Source: Spirosoma aerolatum (GTDB lineage Bacteria > Bacteroidota > Bacteroidia > Cytophagales > Spirosomataceae). From it: DNA of 64,000 bases. Under the pieces are notes generated by a model. It was not told the DNA's origin, did no database searches, and worked only from the letters and a program-made list of their open reading frames with translations. Shown piece by piece: positions 44,461-51,456 of the stretch (position 1 is its first letter; each line of letters opens with the position of its first letter). A program made the translations under genes and the position numbers. Location: positions 2,739,001-2,803,000 of the forward strand of contig NZ_CP020104.1 in NCBI RefSeq assembly GCF_002056795.1. The letters run 5' to 3'.

Positions 44461-45609
44461 ATGACACAGAACTTAACCATACATTTTCCCGGTAAACTGG
44501 TTTTCGGCAAGGGCTCTCTGGCGGGTCTGGCCGACGAAATCAGAGCGTTGTCGCCCCAAAGCGTTTTGCTAATAACCATCGTGCCGCTGTTAGCGCAGCT
44601 TAGCCCGTTGGTCGAAACGCTAAAGGCGAACGGTATTGCCGTACAAATCGATACCAGCATTGTTCAGGAACCGTCGTTTGCCGACTTCAAGACGTTGATG
44701 CAAACCGTCGGGCCGTTTAACCCGGATGTTGTGCTGGGTGTTGGAGGTGGCAGTGTGCTGGACGTTGCCAAACTGGTAGCCGCTCAACTCGAAAACGACC
44801 AGACGCTAACCGATATGCTGGGCATCGGCAACCTGAACGGACGCCGAAAAAAACTGATCTGCGCACCTGCTACGTCAGGAACAGGCAGCGAAGCCTCGCC
44901 CAATGCCATCCTGGTCGACGAGGCCGATAATCAGAAGAAAGGCATCATCAGCCCATTTCTGGTTCCCGACATCGTGTACGTCGATCCGTTGCTGACGCTA
45001 AGTGTACCGGCATCCATCACGGCGGCAACGGGTATCGACGCGCTCACGCATTGTCTGGAGGCATACACCAACAAGTTCGCGCAGCCGTATATCGACATGT
45101 ATGCCTACGAGGGCATGCGCCTGATTGCCGATAACATTGTTCAGGCGGTCCGTAATGGGGCCGATGAAGAGGCCCGGACACAGGTCGCGATGGGTAGTTT
45201 GCTCGGTGGTTTTTGCCTGGGGCCGGTCAATACGGCGGGGGTTCATGCGCTGGCGTACCCGTTAGGCAGCCTGTTCCATCTGCCACACGGCCTTTCCAAT
45301 GCCTTACTGCTGCCGTATGTGATGGAGTTCAACATACCAGCCTCGGTTCGTCGGTATGCACAGGTGGCGGTTGCGCTGGGCTGCGAACGAGCAGACTCCT
45401 GTGCTGAAACAGCCGCGAGTGGTGTCCAGAAAATTCGTGAACTCATTCGGGAATGCGGCATTCCGGCCCGCTTGCGGGATGTGAATGTGCCTTATGAGGC
45501 CATTCCGCAGATGGCCGACGATGCGTTGACGATCACCCGATTACTGAAAAATAATCCGCGCGACATAACCCGCGCGGATGCTATAGCTATTTATACAGCC
45601 GCTTATTAA
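44461..45609 (+). CDS. Iron-containing alcohol dehydrogenase
   Basis: A 382-residue group III dehydrogenase. NAD-binding GGGS at 95-98; metal ligands Asp193 and His197 (GIDALTHCLEAY), His262 (GVHALAYPLG) and His276 (FHLPHG). Start ATG, no signal peptide. It would oxidise or reduce an aldehyde or hydroxyacid in the cytosol. Its stop is 3 bp before the DapA-family gene, so the two are probably co-translated. In the block it may process the aldehyde or keto acid made by that lyase. Confidence 0.93.
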   Translation: MTQNLTIHFPGKLVFGKGSLAGLADEIRALSPQSVLLITIVPLLAQLSPLVETLKANGIAVQIDTSIVQEPSFADFKTLMQTVGPFNPDVVLGVGGGSVLDVAKLVAAQLENDQTLTDMLGIGNLNGRRKKLICAPATSGTGSEASPNAILVDEADNQKKGIISPFLVPDIVYVDPLLTLSVPASITAATGIDALTHCLEAYTNKFAQPYIDMYAYEGMRLIADNIVQAVRNGADEEARTQVAMGSLLGGFCLGPVNTAGVHALAYPLGSLFHLPHGLSNALLLPYVMEFNIPASVRRYAQVAVALGCERADSCAETAASGVQKIRELIRECGIPARLRDVNVPYEAIPQMADDALTITRLLKNNPRDITRADAIAIYTAAY

Positions 45610-45612
45610 CGT

Positions 45613-46527
45613 ATGAAAAAGAAATACCGGGGTGTTGTTGTTCCGCTGGTTACGCCCCTGACCGAAACGTATCGACTGGATGTAGCGGCCGTTGAACGAA
45701 TGATGGGCAACCTGCAGGCTGCCGAAGCGATGCCCTTTGTACTAGGCACAACGGGCGAAGCCACATCGCTTCCCATGTCCGTAAAGAAGGCGTATGCCAA
45801 CGAAGCTGCCCGGCTCAAATCGGCCGACATGTTGCTATACGCCGGTATTTCGGGAAATTGTCTGGAAGAGTCTGTCGAGCTGTCGAATTACTGTTTTGAT
45901 GTGGGCGTCGATGCGGTATGTGCTACGCTGCCCAGTTATTACGCTCTGTCGGATTCCCAGATGAAGCGGTATTTCGAACAACTGGCCGATCAACTGAACG
46001 GTCCATTGATCATCTACAATATCTTCGCTACAACACGCATGTCGATTCCAATTTCGCTCATCGACGAGTTAAGCTACCATCCAAACATCGTTGGGCTTAA
46101 AGATTCGGAGCGTAGTACAGAACGACTTGCCGAGTCTGTTGCGCTTTGGGCTGATCGGCCTGATTTCAGCCATTTTATGGGTTGGGCGGCCCGGTCGGCT
46201 CATGCTTTACTGGCGGGCAGTGATGGACTTGTTCCCAGCACCGGAAATCTGTTTCCCGGCATCTACCGCGATATGCTGAAGGCTGTCGAAGAGGGCGACG
46301 AAGAGAAGGCGTTTTATTATCAGAACCAGTCCGATCTGTTTGGCCACGTGTACCAGTCGGGTCGAACGCTGGGCGAGTCATTATGGGCGCTTAAAGTGCT
46401 GATGCAGGAGAATGGCCTTTGCGGTACGACCATGATGCCCCCGTTGCAACCTCTTTCCGAACAGGAAGAAACCGAGCTAAAAACCGCCTTCGCCGACCTG
46501 CTGGTTAAGGAAGAGATACAACTATAA
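45613..46527 (+). CDS. DapA-family (dihydrodipicolinate synthase-like) lyase/aldolase
   Basis: A 304-residue class I aldolase of the DapA/NanA family. The carboxylate-binding GTTGEA is at 45-50, catalytic Tyr135 is in IIYNIFATT and Schiff-base Lys163 in VGLKDSE. It forms a Schiff base with pyruvate-like keto acids. In this setting lysine synthesis is unlikely; a 2-keto-3-deoxy acid aldolase or dehydratase for sugar acids from the glycan fits better. Start ATG 3 bp after the dehydrogenase stop. Confidence 0.92.
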   Translation: MKKKYRGVVVPLVTPLTETYRLDVAAVERMMGNLQAAEAMPFVLGTTGEATSLPMSVKKAYANEAARLKSADMLLYAGISGNCLEESVELSNYCFDVGVDAVCATLPSYYALSDSQMKRYFEQLADQLNGPLIIYNIFATTRMSIPISLIDELSYHPNIVGLKDSERSTERLAESVALWADRPDFSHFMGWAARSAHALLAGSDGLVPSTGNLFPGIYRDMLKAVEEGDEEKAFYYQNQSDLFGHVYQSGRTLGESLWALKVLMQENGLCGTTMMPPLQPLSEQEETELKTAFADLLVKEEIQL

Positions 46528-46581
46528 GTTCGCCGTTTACAGCCTTCGGGTTACGGTTGGCAGATGCTAAAACTGTTGTCA

Positions 46582-46637
46582 GTAATGCGGGTGGAAACCC
46601 GCGATTTCTAAAGTTAGCGGGTTTCCACCCGCATTAC
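46582..46637. repeat. 21-bp perfect inverted repeat before the pdxA-like gene
   Basis: Arms 46582-46602 and 46617-46637 pair exactly, with a 14-nt loop. The right arm ends 3 nt before the ATG at 46641, so the RNA hairpin would occupy the ribosome-binding region. Confidence 0.95.
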
Positions 46638-46640
46638 ACG

Positions 46641-47708
46641 ATGAACACAACTAATAAACCGATAATCGGCATTACAATGGGTGACCCGGCCAGCATTGGC
46701 CCCGAAATCGCTGTGAAAGCCCTGCTGAATCCTGCTGTTTACGAGCTATGTAATCCTATTCTGGTGGGCGATGCGGACGTTTTTCGGGATATTACCGAAC
46801 GGCTAGCCCTCAATGCCCTCATCAATCCAGTTCAGGCTGTCGATGAGGCAAAATTTGAACTGGGTACGGTCGATGTATACGATCTGGCGAATGTCGATCT
46901 GGCGCAGTTGACATTCGGCGAAATATCGGCGATGGCCGGAGAAGCAGCTTTTGCTTCCGTCAAAACCGTGATCGAGCTGGCCCTGGCCGACAAAATCGAC
47001 GCGACCGTAACCGGGCCAATCAACAAGAAATCCATCAACGAAGCGGGGCATCATTTTGCGGGGCATACCGAAATCTACGCGCATTATACCAACACCAAAA
47101 AATACGGGATGCTGCTGGTGGAAGACCAAATGAAAGTGATTCACGTATCAACCCACGTATCGCTTCGACAAGCCTGTGATCTGGTCAAAAAAGACCGGAT
47201 TCTGGAAGTGATCGAGTTACTGCACAACGGGCTGATCTCACTGGGCGAAACCAATCTGAAAATTGGCGTAGCGGGTCTGAACCCACACGCGGGCGATTCG
47301 GGGCTTTTTGGGACAGAAGACGACGAGGAAATTCTGCCAGCCGTGCTGGAAGCGAAACGGCGTGGTTTTGATGTGGAAGGTCCGGTTCCGGCCGATACCC
47401 TATTCTCGAAAGCAGCAACGGGCTATTACGGCGGTGTTGTGGCCATGTACCACGACCAGGGACACATTCCATTCAAGCTGACCGGCTTCAAATGGAACGC
47501 CGAAAAAAAGCAGATGGACAGCGTAAAAGGGGTTAATATTACGATGGGCTTACCCATCATCCGCACGTCGGTCGATCATGGAACCGCCTTCGAAATTGCC
47601 GGAAAAGGCGTCGCCAGCCCCGATGCCATGGTGTTAGCCATTGAGTCGGCGGTGAGGTTATCAAAAGAGCGAAAGAGTGAAAGAGCGAAAGAGCGGCAGT
47701 TGGTATAA
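46641..47708 (+). CDS. PdxA-like 4-phospho-tetronate dehydrogenase
   Basis: A 355-residue enzyme from the ATG at 46641; an upstream ATG at 46557 would read through the palindrome, so I reject it. Landmarks: ITMGDPASIGPEI at the start, the metal-ligand His in GHHFAGHTE, HVSTHVSLR, MYHDQGHIPFK and TMGLPIIRTSVDHGTAFEIAG. Next to a DUF1537 kinase this is the PdxA2 type, which oxidises 4-phospho-threonate or -erythronate to dihydroxyacetone phosphate and CO2, rather than vitamin B6 synthesis. The last 15 residues (SKERKSERAKERQLV) are encoded by the next palindrome. Confidence 0.9.
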   Translation: MNTTNKPIIGITMGDPASIGPEIAVKALLNPAVYELCNPILVGDADVFRDITERLALNALINPVQAVDEAKFELGTVDVYDLANVDLAQLTFGEISAMAGEAAFASVKTVIELALADKIDATVTGPINKKSINEAGHHFAGHTEIYAHYTNTKKYGMLLVEDQMKVIHVSTHVSLRQACDLVKKDRILEVIELLHNGLISLGETNLKIGVAGLNPHAGDSGLFGTEDDEEILPAVLEAKRRGFDVEGPVPADTLFSKAATGYYGGVVAMYHDQGHIPFKLTGFKWNAEKKQMDSVKGVNITMGLPIIRTSVDHGTAFEIAGKGVASPDAMVLAIESAVRLSKERKSERAKERQLV

Positions 47709-47762
47709 TCTTTTCTATCGTTCAGCAATCCACGCTTTCGCTCTTTCACTCTATCGCTCTTT
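47664..47762. repeat. 28-bp inverted repeat over the 3' end of the pdxA-like gene
   Basis: Arms 47664-47691 and 47735-47762 pair with one mismatch. Both are made of AAAGAGCGAAAGAGTG-type units, as at 3043. The left arm codes for the PdxA-like C-terminus; the right arm ends 5 nt before the kinase ATG. Confidence 0.9.
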
Positions 47763-47767
47763 AAACT

Positions 47768-48928
47768 ATGCTTGCTGTTGTTGCTGATGATTTGACGGGA
47801 GCCGCTGAGCTGGCGGGGATTGGCGTTACTTATGGGTTGACCGTAGAACTTGCCATGTTCGTCAACCTCCGATCAAAAGCGGATTTGCTGGTGATTTCGA
47901 CCGATGCCCGTTCAGTTTCGGAAAAGGAGGCCGTTCGGGAAATGACGGGTGTGAGTGCAGCTTTACGCATGATGAATCCCGAACTGATTTTTAAAAAAGT
48001 TGATTCGGTACTTCGTGGACATGTCATTGCCGAAACGAAAGCGCAGTTGACGGTTCTTGGTCTGGAACGGGCATTTATTGTTCCGGCCAATCCGGCCTTG
48101 GGTAGAATCCTGATCGACGGGCATTATTACGTTCAGGGGCAACCGATCCACCAGACCCATTTTTCAAAAGACCCGGAATTCCCGATAACGGAATCGAATG
48201 TCATGAAGCGATTAGCGGTGAATGAGGCACCAATGGCTGTTCAATCTGCTACAGCAACGTTGCCTGAACGGGGGATTGTCATTGGTGAGGTGGGCACGCA
48301 GGGTGATCTGATGACCTGGGCTAACCGACTTGACGAACAGACCCTACCGGCTGGTGGAGCTGGTTTTTTTACCGCTATTCTGGAGGCTCGTTACGCCCTC
48401 AAAAAAACGGCTCGTCTGTCGGGAGCATTGGGCGTATGCAGACTTTATGTGTGTGGAAGCGCCTTTGGACACCGTGTTGAGCTGGTAAAAAATGCAGCCA
48501 TGGCCGGAAATTTCGTTTGTTATATGCCAGATGCTCTGATGGCATCCGCCGACGAGCACCCCGTCGAATTAGCCGATTGGGTGTCCAGTATTGTTACATG
48601 TTTTCAACGGCATGAGCAGGTTATTATGGCAATTAATGCCGATTCGAACGTTGATACGCAGGGATTAGCAATCCAGTTACGGACAACCCTGGCAAAAGCT
48701 GTAAAGCGCGTGCTTGGCCAGATTCCCGTAGACGAATTGATTATCGAAGGTGGCTCAACAGCATCGGCTGTGCTGCGCGAAATGGGCGTTAATCGGCTGT
48801 CTCCAACGCAGGAATTGGCCGCTGGTGTTGTCCGAAGTGCTGTTGTTGGCAATAGCCATTTGCATATAACCGTAAAGCCAGGCAGTTACCGCTGGCCAAC
48901 TGATTTATGGGCATTTCATGGTCATTGA
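47768..48928 (+). CDS. Four-carbon acid sugar kinase family (DUF1537)
   Basis: A 386-residue kinase. The N-terminal substrate domain starts VVADDLTGAAELAG and has KKVDSVLRGH (about 76-85) and VPANPALGRI; the C-terminal nucleotide domain has EGGSTASAVLREMG. Family members phosphorylate D-threonate, D-erythronate, 3-oxo-tetronates or related acids at C4. With the PdxA-like gene directly upstream, the D-threonate route (kinase, then PdxA2) is the closest known model. Cytosolic. Start ATG 5 nt after a palindrome arm. Confidence 0.92.
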   Translation: MLAVVADDLTGAAELAGIGVTYGLTVELAMFVNLRSKADLLVISTDARSVSEKEAVREMTGVSAALRMMNPELIFKKVDSVLRGHVIAETKAQLTVLGLERAFIVPANPALGRILIDGHYYVQGQPIHQTHFSKDPEFPITESNVMKRLAVNEAPMAVQSATATLPERGIVIGEVGTQGDLMTWANRLDEQTLPAGGAGFFTAILEARYALKKTARLSGALGVCRLYVCGSAFGHRVELVKNAAMAGNFVCYMPDALMASADEHPVELADWVSSIVTCFQRHEQVIMAINADSNVDTQGLAIQLRTTLAKAVKRVLGQIPVDELIIEGGSTASAVLREMGVNRLSPTQELAAGVVRSAVVGNSHLHITVKPGSYRWPTDLWAFHGH

Positions 48929-48937
48929 ATGCTGCAT

Positions 48938-49058
48938 AATAAACGTTTTCTATCTTTTTTTCTGTCATTCCGAGGAACGAGGAATCTTCGGGCGAGGAAG
49001 AAAACACGATGCTTAGCCGAAGATTCCTCGTTCCTCGGAATGACAGAAAACGTTTATT
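48938..49058. repeat. Compound inverted repeat (32-bp perfect core)
   Basis: Core arms 48960-48991 and 49017-49048 pair exactly around a 25-nt loop. Outside them, 48938-48950 pairs with 49046-49058, so the structure has a bulge. The core TGTCATTCCGAGGAACGAGG is the clearest member of this family in the window. It lies between the kinase and the symporter. Confidence 0.95.
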
Positions 49059-49106
49059 ACAATGTATAGAATGACATGCCATTAATGACACTAAATGACG
49101 ATTTAA

Positions 49107-50867
49107 ATGTCAAACCCGACCTTAAACGTAATTGATTTCCTGATAATTGGCGCCGTGTTGATTATCAATCTGTATTTCGGGCTTCGCTACGCCCGCAACC
49201 AGCGCACAACCGAAACCTATTTTGCCGCTCGTGGCCGGGTACCTGCCTGGGCCATCGGGATGTCGCTGCTGGCGACGCTGATCAGCAGCGTTACGTTTCT
49301 GGGGTATCCCAGCGAAGGCTTTTCATCGAACTGGCTTTTGTTGGTGCAGGGCCTGATGGTACCTATCGTGCTGCTCGGAACGATCTGGTTCATTGTTCCG
49401 CTGTATCGTAAAGCAATCGGTCTGAGTACCTACGAATATTTCGAAAAAAGGTTTGGTGCGTTTGCCCGCTACTATAGCTCCACAGCGTTCGTCCTCAGGC
49501 AGTTTTCGTCGATGGGAACGGTTTTCTTTCTCCTGTCGGTAGCCCTCACCAACATGACCGGTGGCGACACGTTCTACATCATTGTTGTCGTCGGCCTGAT
49601 CATCATCACTGTAAACCTGCTGGGCGGTATCGAAGCGGTTATCTGGCTCGATGTGTTTCAGGGCTTTATGCTCTTTGCGAGTGGTATTCTCTGCGTCGTG
49701 GTCATTCTGCTTTCGGTCAAGGGCGGCTTTTCGGAGGTTATCAACGTCGCTTCGGCCAACGGACGAACCGGCTTCGGGCCGTACGATCTGGACTTTACGA
49801 AGCTGACCTTCGTAGTAATGGCCATCAACGGTATGTTCTACGCCATCCAGAAATATGGAACCGACCAGACGGTAGTGCAGCGGTACCTGACTGCCAAAAC
49901 CGACAAAGCCGCCATCCGGGCGTCGATACTGGGCATTTCGCTGACCGTTCCGGTCTGGGCGTTGTTTATGTTTATTGGCACCGCTCTGTTCGTCTATTAC
50001 AAGCAGCAGCCACTTCCAGAAGGCATGCGCCCGGACGCGGTGTTCCCGTATTTTATCATGACCCGATTCCCGACGGGCGTGGTTGGGTTCATTCTGGCGG
50101 CCATGATCTCAGCCGCTATTTGTAGCCTTAGCGCCGATCTGAACTCACTGGCTGCTGTTGGTCTGGAAGATTTCTACAAAAAATTACGGCCAACCCGTAC
50201 CGACCGCGAGTACCTGACTGTTAGCAAAACGATTGTCGTCGTATCGGGCCTGATTGCCATTGGCATCGGAGCCATCTATTTGCAGGCCGGTAACGAAGGC
50301 GTTCTGGGCATTGTCTTTACGCTATACGCCATTTTTTCGGGCGGTATTGTCGGTATTTTTCTGCTGGGTATATTCAGCGCACGGGCCAACAAACAGGGTG
50401 TTAACATGGCCATAGTCGTCTGCATATTGTTTACGGCCTATGCCTTTCTGACCTCCACCCAAATCGGTTATGGCGACGGAAAAAAACTCCTGCTTGACCT
50501 CGGAGTGTATAATTTCACACACCACAAACTGATGCTGGGCGTATACAGTCACCTGATCGTGATTGGCGTGGGATATGTTGCCAGTCTGTTTTTTCCTAAA
50601 CCCGAACTGGACGCTAATTTGCTGTATAGCGGCTGGCGGAAACAGTCGAAAGCAAAGCTGGCAGAAGGTACGTCGAAACGTACAGCATATGGCAACGCAG
50701 GAAAAATCACTGCTGTTCTGCTGCTGATCAGTAGTATCGCTACAGTGGCTCAAACGTCTGACGATCTATTCAGAAAGCCACTCAAAGACGTTGTTCACCA
50801 GGCCGAAAGCCGGGAATTGGTCAGAATTCGGTATCCTGAAGAGTTGGTGAAAGACAAATATGGGTAA
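49107..50867 (+). CDS. Sodium:solute symporter (SSS family)
   Basis: A 586-residue inner-membrane transporter with about 13-14 hydrophobic helices, the first at VIDFLIIGAVLIINLYFGLRYA. SSS signatures include FAARGRVPAWAIGMSLLATLISSVTFLGYPSEG and AAMISAAICSLSADLNSLAAVGLEDFYKKL. It has a polar tail after the last helix (about 555-586). It probably imports the monosaccharide or sugar acid released by the upstream exported enzymes. It is last in the block and is followed by 589 bp without a gene. Confidence 0.93.
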   Translation: MSNPTLNVIDFLIIGAVLIINLYFGLRYARNQRTTETYFAARGRVPAWAIGMSLLATLISSVTFLGYPSEGFSSNWLLLVQGLMVPIVLLGTIWFIVPLYRKAIGLSTYEYFEKRFGAFARYYSSTAFVLRQFSSMGTVFFLLSVALTNMTGGDTFYIIVVVGLIIITVNLLGGIEAVIWLDVFQGFMLFASGILCVVVILLSVKGGFSEVINVASANGRTGFGPYDLDFTKLTFVVMAINGMFYAIQKYGTDQTVVQRYLTAKTDKAAIRASILGISLTVPVWALFMFIGTALFVYYKQQPLPEGMRPDAVFPYFIMTRFPTGVVGFILAAMISAAICSLSADLNSLAAVGLEDFYKKLRPTRTDREYLTVSKTIVVVSGLIAIGIGAIYLQAGNEGVLGIVFTLYAIFSGGIVGIFLLGIFSARANKQGVNMAIVVCILFTAYAFLTSTQIGYGDGKKLLLDLGVYNFTHHKLMLGVYSHLIVIGVGYVASLFFPKPELDANLLYSGWRKQSKAKLAEGTSKRTAYGNAGKITAVLLLISSIATVAQTSDDLFRKPLKDVVHQAESRELVRIRYPEELVKDKYG

Positions 50868-51456
50868 ATCTGTAAAAACGGACCGCTTCGATTTCTATAG
50901 TAGGTTTGACCTGTATTGACCAGATGAATACTCAAAGGGGACTACGCCAGCATGACAGTCGGACGGCCGATGTCGCTATTTTTTTTGGATCAGTAATGGC
51001 CTTCAATTCATTCGTAATGATCGTAACTCAGTGGCGATGGCTGGTCCAATGTCCCTAACCGATAGTACATAAGCGCATCGGGTAAATTAGGCTTATAACT
51101 ATTGTCATTTTCTGAACCAGTGTTTAGAAAATGTAAAATGAAAGTGGATGAATGTTTTTATAGGCCGTAGAATGATGATATATCGGTATGTTTCGGCAAT
51201 ATCACTTAAAGTTGTGTGTATTTGGAAGCTATCTGAGGATAGGTGATTTCACGAATCACCCTTATCCGCACGACGCAGTCTTATCCTGGTGACCAAAAAA
51301 CTAGTTCTAGCCTGAATTTTGTTTCAAATGTTAAATATCTATAAAACAGGCGGTTATTAACACTTCTTAACAAGTGTACTCAGCGAAGGAAGCAGCTATA
51401 CCCTGTAGTTTTGGCGAGTTCTTACAAACTATTCATGTGGCTAAATCTACCGCTAT
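50868..51456. other. Gene-free region after the glycan block
   Basis: 589 bp. No supported open frame; the longest ATG frame (50924, about 44 codons) is not convincing. A weak hairpin lies at 51237-51267 (GGTGATT / AATCACC core with GGATA / TATCC flanks). No obvious promoter for the next gene was found. Confidence 0.65.

Noticed and set aside
45613..47708. Reading the DapA- and PdxA-like genes as lysine and vitamin B6 biosynthesis
   Set aside because: They sit in a run with a DUF1537 kinase, alcohol dehydrogenase and glycan enzymes, which fits acid-sugar catabolism better.
50924..51060. About 44-codon ATG frame after the symporter
   Set aside because: No promoter, domain or composition that supports a gene.
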